DNA of 64,000 nt from Burkholderiales bacterium (GTDB taxonomy: Bacteria > Pseudomonadota > Gammaproteobacteria > Burkholderiales > Thiobacteraceae): positions 1 to 64,000 of the forward strand of contig JAIMAL010000014.1 in the NCBI GenBank assembly GCA_023511995.1, given 5' to 3'. The notes under the pieces were generated by a model, which was given only the letters and a program-made list of their open reading frames with translations, did not search any database and was not told where the DNA came from. Shown here piece by piece: positions 39,389 through 48,166 of the stretch. The position numbers and the translations under genes are program-made. Position 1 is the first letter of the stretch, and every line of letters begins with the position of its first letter.

Positions 39389-41161
39389 TCAAGCCCCCCG
39401 CAGAAAGCGCTTGTCGAGCTCCGCAAGGGAAATCTGGAACCAGGTGGGTCGGCCGTGGTTGCACTGGCCGGAGCGCTCGGTGGCTTCCATCTCCCGCAGC
39501 AGCGCGTTCATTTCCGTCACCGACAGGCGGCGATGGGCACGCACCGCCCCATGGCAGGCCAGCGTGGCGAGGAGCTCGTTGCGCCGTTCGGTGAGCACGC
39601 GGGATGCGCCCAGTTCGCGGATGTCGCGCAACACGTCGCGGGCGAGGGCTACCGGTTCGGCATCAAGGAGCGCCGCAGGGACGGCCCGCACCGCCACCGA
39701 GGTGGGCGACAACACGGCCATGTCGAACCCCAGCTCCGCAAGGAGCGCCCTGTGCTCCTCTACGGTGGCGACCTCGAGGGCGGAAGCCTCCAGGGCCACC
39801 GGCACCAGCAGGGGCTGGCTTGCCACCTGCCGCCGGTCCAGGGCCTCTTTGAGCTTTTCGTAAACGATGCGCTCGTGGGCCGCGTGCATGTCCACCACCA
39901 CTAGCCCCTGGGCGTTTTGCGCGAGGATATAGATGCCGTGCAACTGGGCGAGGGCATAGCCCAGGGGCGGAATCTCCGCCTCGGAAGAGGTGGCGGCCTC
40001 GGCCGGTTGCGCAGTGTGGAACAAGGCGTCGTAGAAAGCCAAAGGCTCGGCGGCGGCAAGTCTGAGGTTTGCCTGCTGCGCAAACGTCACGGCGGGCCGC
40101 GGCTGGGGCTCCCTGTTCCGGCTTTCGGCAACGGGGGCCATGCCCCTGCCGGCGGGAAGCGACAGTGCCCGCTCTAGGGCATGGAAGACGAACTGATGCA
40201 CAGCGCGGGCGTCGCGGAAGCGGACCTCGATCTTCATGGGATGGACGTTGACATCCACCGCCTCCGCCGGCAACTGCAGGAACAATACATAGGCCGGGTG
40301 ACGCTCCAGGTGCAGGATGTCCCGGTAGGCCTCGCGAATGGCATGGGCGAGGAGTTTGTCCCGCACGAAGCGGCCGTTGACGAAAACATACTGCCAATCC
40401 CGGCTGCTGCGGGCGTAAGCCGGCAGTGCTGCCAGCCCTTCCAGTTTCAGCTCGCCCGCGCTCGCCTCAATGGGAACACTGGCGCGGGCGAAGTCCTCGC
40501 CCGCCAGCGCCGTGATGCGCGCCTCGCGACTGCCGGCACGCAGGTAGAACTGGGCGCGGCCGTTGTGGTGCAGGGTGAAGGCGATGTCGGGGCGGGAAAG
40601 GGCGGCGCGGCGGAACATCTCCTCGCAATGGCCGTATTCCGTGGCCTCGCTGCGCAGGAACTTGCGCCGCGCCGGCGTGTTGAAATAGAGATCACGCACC
40701 CGCACCACCGTCCCCGGCGCAATGGCCTCGGGACGTGGCGCCGAACGCCACTCCCCTGCCGCTTCCATGAGCCAGCCGTGGCGGTCCTCCCCCCGCCGGC
40801 TGGCCACGGACAGCCGCGACACGGCGGCAATGGAGGCCAACGCTTCGCCGCGGAATCCCAGGCTTCTCACCCCTTCCAGATCGGCGAGGGTGGCAATCTT
40901 GCTGGTGGCATGACGCGCCAGGGCCAGCGGCAGGTCCTCCACGCCCATGCCCACACCGTCATCGGTCACCTGGATTTCCTTGACGCCTCCCTGGGCAAGG
41001 CGCACCTCGATGCTGCCCGCACCGGCATCGATGCTGTTTTCCAGCAGTTCCTTGAGGGCGGAGGCGGGACGCTCCACCACCTCGCCGGCGGCGATCTGGT
41101 TGATGAGGAGCTCAGGCAGAAGATGGATGACGGGCATGTCGGCTGGCGCCAAAGCCGACAT
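39389..41161 (-). CDS. mutL: DNA mismatch repair protein MutL
   Basis: 590 residues. N-terminal GHKL ATPase: LLPELLINQIAAGEVVERPASALKELLENSIDAG, DDGVGM, SLGFRGEALASIAAVS. The C-terminal dimerisation/endonuclease domain has DMHAAHERIVYE, a variant of the DQHA-x2-E-x4-E metal site, ATLACHGAVRAH and CNHGRPTW, so it appears to be the latent-endonuclease type found in bacteria without MutH. The first ATG is 41161, overlapping the amidase stop; ATG 41137 (MPVIHLLPE) is closer to the usual start. Confidence 0.97.
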   Translation of the reverse strand: MSALAPADMPVIHLLPELLINQIAAGEVVERPASALKELLENSIDAGAGSIEVRLAQGGVKEIQVTDDGVGMGVEDLPLALARHATSKIATLADLEGVRSLGFRGEALASIAAVSRLSVASRRGEDRHGWLMEAAGEWRSAPRPEAIAPGTVVRVRDLYFNTPARRKFLRSEATEYGHCEEMFRRAALSRPDIAFTLHHNGRAQFYLRAGSREARITALAGEDFARASVPIEASAGELKLEGLAALPAYARSSRDWQYVFVNGRFVRDKLLAHAIREAYRDILHLERHPAYVLFLQLPAEAVDVNVHPMKIEVRFRDARAVHQFVFHALERALSLPAGRGMAPVAESRNREPQPRPAVTFAQQANLRLAAAEPLAFYDALFHTAQPAEAATSSEAEIPPLGYALAQLHGIYILAQNAQGLVVVDMHAAHERIVYEKLKEALDRRQVASQPLLVPVALEASALEVATVEEHRALLAELGFDMAVLSPTSVAVRAVPAALLDAEPVALARDVLRDIRELGASRVLTERRNELLATLACHGAVRAHRRLSVTEMNALLREMEATERSGQCNHGRPTWFQISLAELDKRFLRGA

Positions 41162-42462
41162 TATCGCTCGTTTGCTGCCAGCTTGCTGCGCGCCAGGGGT
41201 GGGTTGCGGGCGAAATAACGCTTGATGCCGGAGACGATGGCGGCGGCCAGGCGCTCCTGATAGTCCTCGTCGGCAAGGCGGGCTTCCTCGTGGGGATTGG
41301 TGATGAAGGCGGTCTCGACGAGGATGGAGGGAATGTCCGGCGCCTTGAGCACGGCGAAGCCCGCCTGCTCCACCTCCGCCTTGTGCAGGCGGTTGATGCC
41401 GCCCAGCTCCTGCAGCACGTCCTTGCCCAGCTTGAGGCTTTCGTTGATGGTGGCGGTCTGCGACAGATCGAGCAGGGTGCGTTTGAGATAGGTGTCCTTG
41501 ACATCCAGATTCACGCCGCCGATCAGGTCCGCCTCGTTTTCCCGCTTGGCAAGCCAGCGGGCCGCGGCACTGGTGGCGCCGTGCTCGGAGAGGGCGAAGA
41601 CGGAGGAACCCCGCGCTTCGGGATTGATCCAGGCATCGGCGTGAATGGAAACGAAAAGGTCGGCCTGCACGCGGCGCGCCTTGGTCACCCGCTGACCCAG
41701 GGGAATGAAATAATCGCCATCGCGGATGAGCACCCCGCGCATGTTGGGGTCCTCATCGATGCGCGCCTTCACCCGGCGGGCGATGGCCAGGGTCACGTCC
41801 TTTTCCAGGGTGCCCGCGGCACCGCGCGCGCCCGGATCCTCACCGCCGTGACCGGCATCGATGGCGATGAGGAGAAGCTGGCCCATGTCGTTGCGGCCGG
41901 CCGCCTTCTTCCGCGCCTCATGCCGTGCCGGGGCTTCGCCCTGGCGCGGCGGGGCCGGCGCGCGCTCCATCCCCGCGGCCGCCTCGCCGGGGGTGGCCGT
42001 CTCCAGCAGGGCAAGCAGCGGGTCCACCGGCTCCCGGGGATAGACATCCACCACCAGCCGGTGGCCATACCCCCCCACCGGTTTGAGGGGGAAGACGGCC
42101 GGCCGGGCGGCCACCTTTAGGTCGAACACCACCCGCACCACGCCCGGCTTGAAGCGGCCGATGCGGATGGCCTTCACATAGGGGTCATCGGCGCCAAGGC
42201 GGGAGGCCAGGCCCTTGAGGGTCCCATCCAGCGCCACATCCTCCAGATCCAGCACCAGCCGTTCCGGGTCGGGAACGGTGAAGTGGGTATATTTGAGGGG
42301 CGCGGCCGATTCCAGGGTGATGCGGGTGTATTCCGCCGCCGGCCAGATACGGGCGGAAACGATGGGGGTGGCGGCAAGGGCATTCCCCCCAAGGGCCGAG
42401 AGGCAAAGCGCAGCCAGGCACGCTAGCCATCCTGCTTTCCGCCCTCCAGCTGGTCCAGACAT
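41161..42462 (-). CDS. N-acetylmuramoyl-L-alanine amidase (AmiC/AmiB type)
   Basis: 433 residues from ATG 42462, with GGGGGAAGC before it, giving a signal peptide (AGWLACLAALCLSALGGNALAA). An AMIN domain (~35-145) targets it to septal peptidoglycan; a variable linker follows; then the zinc Amidase_3 domain with IAIDAGHGGEDPGARG, RDGDYFIPLGQRV, FVSIHADAW and ILVETAFITNPHEE. It splits daughter cells by cutting the peptide from MurNAc. The start lies 40 bases inside tsaE; the tsaE-amiC-mutL-miaA order is conserved in many proteobacteria. Confidence 0.95.
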   Translation of the reverse strand: MSGPAGGRKAGWLACLAALCLSALGGNALAATPIVSARIWPAAEYTRITLESAAPLKYTHFTVPDPERLVLDLEDVALDGTLKGLASRLGADDPYVKAIRIGRFKPGVVRVVFDLKVAARPAVFPLKPVGGYGHRLVVDVYPREPVDPLLALLETATPGEAAAGMERAPAPPRQGEAPARHEARKKAAGRNDMGQLLLIAIDAGHGGEDPGARGAAGTLEKDVTLAIARRVKARIDEDPNMRGVLIRDGDYFIPLGQRVTKARRVQADLFVSIHADAWINPEARGSSVFALSEHGATSAAARWLAKRENEADLIGGVNLDVKDTYLKRTLLDLSQTATINESLKLGKDVLQELGGINRLHKAEVEQAGFAVLKAPDIPSILVETAFITNPHEEARLADEDYQERLAAAIVSGIKRYFARNPPLARSKLAANER

Positions 42463-42902
42463 GCTTCCCCCGCTTGCGTATGCGCCACCAACCGCGCCGT
42501 GCGCCCCGTGCCGGTTACCGCGAGGTGGATGTGGAGATCCGGCGGGGGCAGCCACGCCCCGGCCTTTTCCGGCCACTCCACCAGGCACACCGCCTCACCG
42601 CCGAAGGCTTCCCGGAAACCTGCATCGAGCCATTCCCGCGGATCGGTGAAACGATAGAAATCAAAGTGATACAAGGATAACTTAGAAAAAGGATAAAGTT
42701 CAACCAAGGTGTAGGTGGGACTTTTCACCCGGCCGGTGTAGCCAAGCCCCCTCAACGCGCCCCGCACCAGGGTAGTCTTGCCCGCCCCGAGGTCTCCCGA
42801 CAGGTACACCACCAGCCCCGGAGCAAACCCCTGCGCCAGCGCCGCCCCCAGGGCCAGGGTGGCCGCCTCGTCCGGCAGGGGGCGAATGATTTCCCGCGTC
42901 AT
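42423..42902 (-). CDS. tsaE: tRNA threonylcarbamoyladenosine biosynthesis ATPase TsaE
   Basis: 159 residues. P-loop YLSGDLGAGKTTLVRGALRGLG, then VKSPTYTLVELYPF, LYHFDFYRFTDPREW and CLVEWPEKAG. It works with TsaB and TsaD to make t6A37 in tRNAs. Its start is 30 bases from the divergent queG ATG, so the two promoters must overlap. Confidence 0.96.
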   Translation of the reverse strand: MTREIIRPLPDEAATLALGAALAQGFAPGLVVYLSGDLGAGKTTLVRGALRGLGYTGRVKSPTYTLVELYPFSKLSLYHFDFYRFTDPREWLDAGFREAFGGEAVCLVEWPEKAGAWLPPPDLHIHLAVTGTGRTARLVAHTQAGEACLDQLEGGKQDG

Positions 42903-42932
42903 GGGTCGAAGGGGGTTTTATGATGAGGGACC

Positions 42933-44015
42933 ATGGAAGGGACTTTATCTCCTGCCGCCGGCCTGGGGCCGGAAGAACTTCGCGCGCTGGTGACGCACAT
43001 CCGCGCCTGGGCCGGGGAATTGGGTTTCTCCGCAGTGGGGATCGCCGACACCGACCTTTCCGCCGCGGAACCGAGACTCGCCGCCTGGCTTGCCGCGGGG
43101 TTCTTTGGTGACATGGATTATATGGCAAGGCACGGCCTCAAACGGGCGCGCCCGCAGGAGCTGGTGCCGGGCACGCTGCGGGTGATCAGCGTGCGCATGG
43201 ACTATCTGCCAAAGGCGAGGGATGCCCGGGCGGTTCTGGCCAACCCCGAGCGCGCCTATGTTTCCCGCTATGCCCTGGGCCGGGACTACCACAAGGTCCT
43301 GCGCCAGCGCCTGGAACACCTCGCGCGCCGCATCGCCGCCCACGTGGGGCCCTTCCGTTACCGGGTCTTCACGGACAGTGCCCCGGTGATGGAGGTGGAG
43401 CTTGCGCGCAAGGCGGGCCTCGGCTGGCGGGGTAAACACAGCCTGCTTTTGTCCCGCGAAGGCGGTTCCTGGTTTTTTCTCGGCGAAATCTACACCGACC
43501 TGCCGCTGCCGGTGGATGCGCCCCTTCCGGATCACTGCGGCACCTGTCAGGCGTGCATGGACGTCTGTCCCACTGGCGCCATCGTCTCGCCCTATGTGGT
43601 GGATGCGCGCCGCTGTATTTCCTATCTCACCATCGAACACAAGGGCAGCATTCCCCTGCCCCTGCGCCCGCTGATGGGCAACCGCATCTATGGCTGTGAC
43701 GACTGCCAGCTTTTCTGTCCCTGGAACCGCTTCGCCCGCCAATCCGCGGTGGCCGATTTCCAGGTGCGCCATGACCTCGATGACGGGGCCCTCACCGAAC
43801 TTTTCGCCTGGAGTGAAGCGGAATTCGAGATGCGCCTTGCCGGCAGTGCCATTCGCCGCATCGGCCATGAGCGCTGGCTGCGCAACATCGCCGTGGCTTT
43901 GGGCAATGCGCCCACTTCGCCGGCGGTGATCGCCGCCCTTGACGCGCGCCGGGATCACCCCTCGGCCCTGGTGCGGGAACACGTGGCCTGGGCGCTTTCC
44001 CGCCACGGGCTATAA
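42933..44015 (+). CDS. queG: Epoxyqueuosine reductase QueG
   Basis: 360 residues. The cobalamin-dependent reductase domain begins IRAWAGELGFSAVGIADTDLSAAEPRL. Two 4Fe-4S clusters are supplied by CGTCQACMDVCPTGAI and by CDDCQLFCPW. A C-terminal HEAT-like segment (SAIRRIGHERWLRNIAVALGNAPTSPAVIAAL) follows. It performs the last step of queuosine synthesis. It complements tgt and queA found 8-10 kb away in the window, and its cobalamin need fits with a BtuCD-like importer at the right end. Confidence 0.96.
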   Translation: MEGTLSPAAGLGPEELRALVTHIRAWAGELGFSAVGIADTDLSAAEPRLAAWLAAGFFGDMDYMARHGLKRARPQELVPGTLRVISVRMDYLPKARDARAVLANPERAYVSRYALGRDYHKVLRQRLEHLARRIAAHVGPFRYRVFTDSAPVMEVELARKAGLGWRGKHSLLLSREGGSWFFLGEIYTDLPLPVDAPLPDHCGTCQACMDVCPTGAIVSPYVVDARRCISYLTIEHKGSIPLPLRPLMGNRIYGCDDCQLFCPWNRFARQSAVADFQVRHDLDDGALTELFAWSEAEFEMRLAGSAIRRIGHERWLRNIAVALGNAPTSPAVIAALDARRDHPSALVREHVAWALSRHGL

Positions 44016-44029
44016 TTCTGTCCTCTCCC

Positions 44030-44836
44030 ATGCATCCCGATCCGCGTTCCCCCATCGGCGTCTTCGATTCCGGCGTCGGCGGTCTCACCGTCGTGCGGGC
44101 CCTGATGGAGCGCCTGCCCTTCGAGCACATCGTCTATTTCGGCGACACCGCCCGTGTGCCCTACGGTGTGAAATCGGTGGAGACCATCGCCCACTACACC
44201 ACCCAGATCGCGGAATTCCTGCTGGAAAAACGGGTAAAGCTGCTCATCATCGCCTGCAACACCATGGCGGCGGTGGCCTCGGGTGTGGTCCGGGACCTGG
44301 CACCGGTGCCGGTACTGGATGTGATCGACGCCGGCGCGCTCGCCGCCGCCCGCACCACCCGCAACGGCCGCATCGGCATCATCGGCACGCCCACCACCAT
44401 CAACAGCAATGCCTATGCCCTGGCCATCCACCGCCATCATCCGGACGTGCGCCTCTATTCCCAGGCCTGTGCCCTCTTCGTGCCCCTGGTGGAGGAAGGC
44501 TGGCTCGACCACCCCGTCACACGGCTTGCGGCGCAGGAATATCTGAAGCCGGTGTTGAGCGAGGACATCGACACCCTGGTGCTGGGCTGCACCCACTATC
44601 CTTTGCTCAAACCGCTGCTGCAGGAAGTGGCCGGACCGGGGGTGACCCTCATCGATTCCGCCCAGGCCATGGCGGAGCGCACGGCGCTCCTGCTCAAGGA
44701 ACGCAACCTCGCCAATCCGGAAACCCAGGCGCCCCGTTACGAGTATTACGTCACCGACGTGCCGCTGCGTTTCCAGACCATCGGCGAACGTTTCCTCGGC
44801 CGCAGTCTGTCCCCTGTCCACGTGGTGAAATGGTGA
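44030..44836 (+). CDS. murI: Glutamate racemase MurI
   Basis: 268 residues. IGVFDSGVGGLTVVRALMERLPFEHIVYFGDTARVPYG, catalytic Cys in IIACNTMAAVA and catalytic Cys in LGCTHYPLLKPLL. It makes D-glutamate for peptidoglycan. It starts 15 bases after queG and probably shares its transcript. Its stop overlaps an ATG at 44830 of the next frame. Confidence 0.97.
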   Translation: MHPDPRSPIGVFDSGVGGLTVVRALMERLPFEHIVYFGDTARVPYGVKSVETIAHYTTQIAEFLLEKRVKLLIIACNTMAAVASGVVRDLAPVPVLDVIDAGALAAARTTRNGRIGIIGTPTTINSNAYALAIHRHHPDVRLYSQACALFVPLVEEGWLDHPVTRLAAQEYLKPVLSEDIDTLVLGCTHYPLLKPLLQEVAGPGVTLIDSAQAMAERTALLLKERNLANPETQAPRYEYYVTDVPLRFQTIGERFLGRSLSPVHVVKW

Positions 44837-44847
44837 GAAGCTCTGCC

Positions 44848-45663
44848 ATGCGTGTATTACTCATCGGCTTCGTCTGTCTGCTTGGCCTTGTTGGCTGTGC
44901 CAGCACCACCCAGCCCGGTGCCGTGGGGGTGGAACGCAGCCAATTGCTCCTCATCTCCCGCCAGGATGCCGAGCGCAGCGCCGCCGCCTTCTATGCCCGG
45001 GAGAAACAAAAATACGCAGCGAAAAACGCCCTCAACCCGGACCCGGCGCAAACCGCCCGAGTGCGCCGCATCGCCCATGATCTCATTGCGCAGGTGGGGG
45101 TGTTCCGGCCGGACGCGGTGAACTGGAAATGGGAGGTCAATGTGCTCAAAAGCGACGAGCTCAACGCCTACTGCGCCGCCGGCGGCAAGATCGCCGTTTA
45201 CAGTGGTCTCATCGAGCGCCTCAATCTCACCGACGATGAGCTGGCTGCCGTCATGGGCCATGAAATCGCCCATGCGCTGCGGGAACACAGCCGCGAGGCC
45301 ATGTCCCAGGTGCTGGCGCAGCAGTTGGGAGTAGCGGTGTTGGCCGCGGCCCTGAAGCTGAACAATGTCGGTCAGGACTTGATGGACAAGGCGGCCACCC
45401 TCGCCATTGGGCTCCCCAATTCGCGGGAAAAGGAAACGGAAGCGGATCGCATCGGCCTTGAACTCACCGCTCGCGCGGGCTACGATCCCCGTGCCGCCAT
45501 CAGTGTGTGGAAGAAAATGATGGCCCAGGGGGGCGGGCAGCCGCCGGAATTTCTCAGCACCCACCCCAATCCCGCTTCCCGCCTCCAGGACATCGAGGCG
45601 CACCTGCCCCGTGTCCTGCCCCTCTATGAAGAGGCGCAACACAGGGCCAGGAGAGGTGGATAA
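44848..45663 (+). CDS. M48-family zinc metalloprotease lipoprotein
   Basis: 271 residues from ATG 44848, chosen because it begins a lipoprotein signal (MRVLLIGFVCLLGLVGCAS, lipobox LVGC). The ATG at 44830 would add six polar residues before it. The peptidase domain holds HEIAH with the HExxH zinc motif (AVMGHEIAHALREHSREAMSQ) and the third ligand Glu in REKETEADRIGLELTARAGYDP. It resembles the YcaL/LoiP periplasmic quality-control proteases. It follows murI directly. Confidence 0.93.
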   Translation: MRVLLIGFVCLLGLVGCASTTQPGAVGVERSQLLLISRQDAERSAAAFYAREKQKYAAKNALNPDPAQTARVRRIAHDLIAQVGVFRPDAVNWKWEVNVLKSDELNAYCAAGGKIAVYSGLIERLNLTDDELAAVMGHEIAHALREHSREAMSQVLAQQLGVAVLAAALKLNNVGQDLMDKAATLAIGLPNSREKETEADRIGLELTARAGYDPRAAISVWKKMMAQGGGQPPEFLSTHPNPASRLQDIEAHLPRVLPLYEEAQHRARRGG

Positions 45664-45694
45664 AAAAAACCGGACGATGCGACCACCGTCCGGT
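45662..45694 (-). terminator. Strong minus-strand intrinsic terminator
   Basis: ACCGGACG (45669-45676) and CGTCCGGT (45687-45694) form an 8-bp stem. On the minus strand it is followed by a run of about eight U (complement of 45662-45669). It ends either the DUF3025 transcript, with a ~280-base 3' UTR, or an independent small RNA, and it protects the convergent M48 gene. Confidence 0.85.
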
Positions 45695-45943
45695 CAGGCT
45701 CCCGGATCAAGGAGAGTGCTTCCCGCTGGCAGGTGCAATGTCCCGCACTGCCACTCCCTGTCGATGCAAAGCCCATGCCGAAGGCATGCTGAGCCGGGTG
45801 ACAGGGCTGTCATGGGCGCAGGGCCCTGAAGGGAAAAGCAAAACTGCCGCCGTGGCGGGCGCCTTGCGCGATCCCGGTCGAGACTGTCCGGGGAAGCCAG
45901 CGCAAAATCCTGCCGCAGAGGGTCAATCCCCTGCCGTCTACCG
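45664..45943. other. Structured non-coding region between the M48 gene and the DUF3025 gene
   Basis: 280 bases without a credible gene. It contains a minus-strand intrinsic terminator (45662-45694) and a strongly folded segment (45756-45817). CCCTGTC (45756-45762) pairs with GACAGGG (45800-45806), enclosing CATGCC-GAA-GGCATG (45774-45788). In an alternative fold GCCCATG (45771-45777) pairs with CATGGGC (45811-45817). The plus-strand text GATGCAAAGCC and AGCCGGGT loosely recalls c-di-GMP-I riboswitches, but key elements are missing. A small RNA or 3'-UTR element is possible. Confidence 0.45.
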
Positions 45944-46768
45944 TCAACCCGGAGGGCGCCGACGCCCGGGGCGGAAATAGCTCACATCGTCGTAATATCC
46001 GGGCCGCTCGTTGTCGGGCGTCATGCCCGGGAAGCCGAGGACCGGCACCGGCTGCAGATCGGCCGGCCGCGCCAAACACGCCACCGCCTGCGCCACCCCC
46101 CCATCGAGCCATGAAAGCTGCGCGGCCGGTTCCCAGCCGAAGAAATCCGGCGCCACCGGAACCAGGATGCCTTTGCCGGTCATGCCCACATAGGGGGCGA
46201 GGGCCTTTTCCAAAAGGCCGTGGCCGAAAAGGTAGCAGGCCATGTGGGTGACCACCCGGCTGCGGTGGGTCACAAAGAGGGCCTTCCAGCGGAAAGCCCG
46301 CATCATGGCCAACAGCGTCTCATCGGCGCAGACCACGACCACCCCGCTTTCGTCGAATTGGGTGAGGGCATCCTCCACCGGCGAGCGTCCTTTGATTCCG
46401 GCCTCAGCCCTTTGCCGTTGCGCCAGACAGTGCCTGCGGTTGAGGGCCGCCTTGCTGCGGGGGAAAGCCGCCCAGACCAGCAGGTTGAAAAGGTCGTGCC
46501 AGTTGGCGCCGCGGGTCTGCAACAACCCCTCATGGCCGAGACGGCCTTCGTAGCTTTGCTGCCAGCCTGGCGCCGGCGGCAGGGGCGGTACCACCCGCAG
46601 CAAATCCCCCAGGCCACTCACCGGCGGCACGGCAAGGCTTGTCAGAAGCGCCTGGTAATCGGCGTGGTCAGGCCAGCGCCCCGCCGGCCAGTGGATTCCC
46701 TCAAGCAGGGGATGGAGTGAGGCAAACAGCGGCCCCCGAAGCAGGGCTGGATTCCATACTGGCGCCAT
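45944..46768 (-). CDS. DUF3025 domain-containing protein
   Basis: 274 residues. Recognisable DUF3025 features: GANWHDLFNLLVWAAFPRSKAALNRRH near residues 88-114, a central ESGVVVVCADETLLAMMRAFRWKALF segment, GHGLLEKAL and a C-terminal VLGFPGMTPDNERPGYYDDVSYFRPGRR. No signal peptide or membrane helix is seen. The family is common in beta- and gammaproteobacteria and has no assigned function. It is divergent from transaldolase with an ~88-base gap. Confidence 0.88.
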   Translation of the reverse strand: MAPVWNPALLRGPLFASLHPLLEGIHWPAGRWPDHADYQALLTSLAVPPVSGLGDLLRVVPPLPPAPGWQQSYEGRLGHEGLLQTRGANWHDLFNLLVWAAFPRSKAALNRRHCLAQRQRAEAGIKGRSPVEDALTQFDESGVVVVCADETLLAMMRAFRWKALFVTHRSRVVTHMACYLFGHGLLEKALAPYVGMTGKGILVPVAPDFFGWEPAAQLSWLDGGVAQAVACLARPADLQPVPVLGFPGMTPDNERPGYYDDVSYFRPGRRRPPG

Positions 46769-46856
46769 GGTTGAGAATTGTATCCCGCGGCCCTATAAAG
46801 AACTTCGTCCTGCGGCCGATTTTTTGAGGCCAGGCAACCCACCCACGGGAGGTCTT

Positions 46857-47966
46857 ATGCAGCGCGATGCCGTCTTCCCCGCCGCAACCCATGGCCTGCT
46901 CGCAATCCGCCGCTATGGCCAGAGCATCTGGCTTGACAACCTTTCCCGCACCCTGCTGCGGGAAGGGGGCCTTGCGCGATACATCGAGGCGGATGGGGTG
47001 ACCGGCGTCACCTCCAACCCCGCCATTTTCCAGAAAGCCATCAGCGACAGTCCCTATTACCGCGACGACATCGCGCGCCTCAAGCAAAGCGGCTTGAGCC
47101 CGGAGGAACGCTTCGAGGCCCTAGCCATTCCGGATGTGCGGGAAGCCTGCGACCTCCTGCGCCCAGTGTGGGAGCAAAGGGGTGGCGATGACGGCTACGT
47201 GAGTCTCGAGGTCTCGCCCGCCCTCGCCTATGACGAGACGGGAACGGTCGCCGCCGCCGAACGCCTCCACGCCCAGGTGGACCGGCCCAATGTCCTCATC
47301 AAGGTACCGGCCACACCCCAGGGGGTGCTTGCCTTCGAGGCCCTCACCGCCCGCGGGATCAGCGTCAACGTCACCCTGATCTTTTCCCTGCTGCAGCACA
47401 TGGAGGTCATGCGCGCCTATGTGCGGGGCATCGCCCGCTGGATCGAAGCCGGGGGTGACCCGCGCCGTGTCAAATCCGTGGCGAGCATCTTCCTGTCGCG
47501 GGTGGACACCTATGTGGACAAGCGGCTCGAAGCCCTCAACACACCGGAAGCCCTCGCCCTGCGGGGCAAGTCTGCCGTCGCCATGGCCAAGGTGGCCTAC
47601 GGCCGCTACAAGGAACTCTTCCACGGACCGGAATTCGCGCCGCTGAAAGCAGCCGGTGCCCGTCCCCAGTATCCTCTGTGGGCCAGCACGGGCACCAAAA
47701 ACCCGGCCTACAGCGATGTGCTCTACGTGGAACCCCTGATCGGGCCGGAAACCATCAACACCCTGCCGGATGCCACCCTTGCCGCCTTCCGAGACCACGG
47801 CCGCGCCGGGCCCACTCTGGAGGAAAACGCCGAACAGGCCCTCAACGACTACCTCACGCTGGAACGGCTGGGCATCAACATGCGGGATGTGGGCAGCGAA
47901 CTGCAGGTCCAGGGCGTCAAACTCTTCCAGGATGCCTTCGACCAGTTGATCGCGTTGCTGCGCTGA
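46857..47966 (+). CDS. tal: Transaldolase
   Basis: 369 residues from ATG 46857 with GGGAGG upstream; the frame extends left to 46767 but without a ribosome site. TIM-barrel transaldolase of the longer type: SIWLDNLSRTLLREGGL, GVTGVTSNPAIFQKAI, the Schiff-base Lys in RPNVLIKVPATPQGV, NVTLIFSLLQ, SVASIFLSRVD and WASTGTKNPAYSDVLYV. It moves dihydroxyacetone units in the non-oxidative pentose phosphate pathway. It is a monocistronic unit here. Confidence 0.97.
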   Translation: MQRDAVFPAATHGLLAIRRYGQSIWLDNLSRTLLREGGLARYIEADGVTGVTSNPAIFQKAISDSPYYRDDIARLKQSGLSPEERFEALAIPDVREACDLLRPVWEQRGGDDGYVSLEVSPALAYDETGTVAAAERLHAQVDRPNVLIKVPATPQGVLAFEALTARGISVNVTLIFSLLQHMEVMRAYVRGIARWIEAGGDPRRVKSVASIFLSRVDTYVDKRLEALNTPEALALRGKSAVAMAKVAYGRYKELFHGPEFAPLKAAGARPQYPLWASTGTKNPAYSDVLYVEPLIGPETINTLPDATLAAFRDHGRAGPTLEENAEQALNDYLTLERLGINMRDVGSELQVQGVKLFQDAFDQLIALLR

Positions 47967-48166
47967 AAAACACCGGCGGCACCGGGAAGGCTTTCTGCAA
48001 AAGCGCCGCCGCGTCCCTTCCAACTTCCTCCCCCGCGAACGGCGGCTCACCCCTCTTTCGGCGATGCAGACGGCAAGGCAATCCCGGGGGAGGCGCTGAA
48101 GCTCCGGGCAGCCCTGTTCTCCAGCAATGATGGGCAAAACCCCAATGGCGATCTCGCTGGGGCCTT

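Noticed and set aside
45669-45694. Guanidine-III (ykkC-III) riboswitch, because of CCGGACGA and CCGGTCAGG
   Set aside because: The pseudoknot partner and the conserved spacing are missing, and the hairpin is fully explained as a terminator with a U-run on the opposite strand.
47967-48166. Small gene in the gap between transaldolase and DedA
   Set aside because: Open frames exist on both strands, but none has a ribosome site or recognisable composition; it looks like ordinary convergent intergenic DNA.
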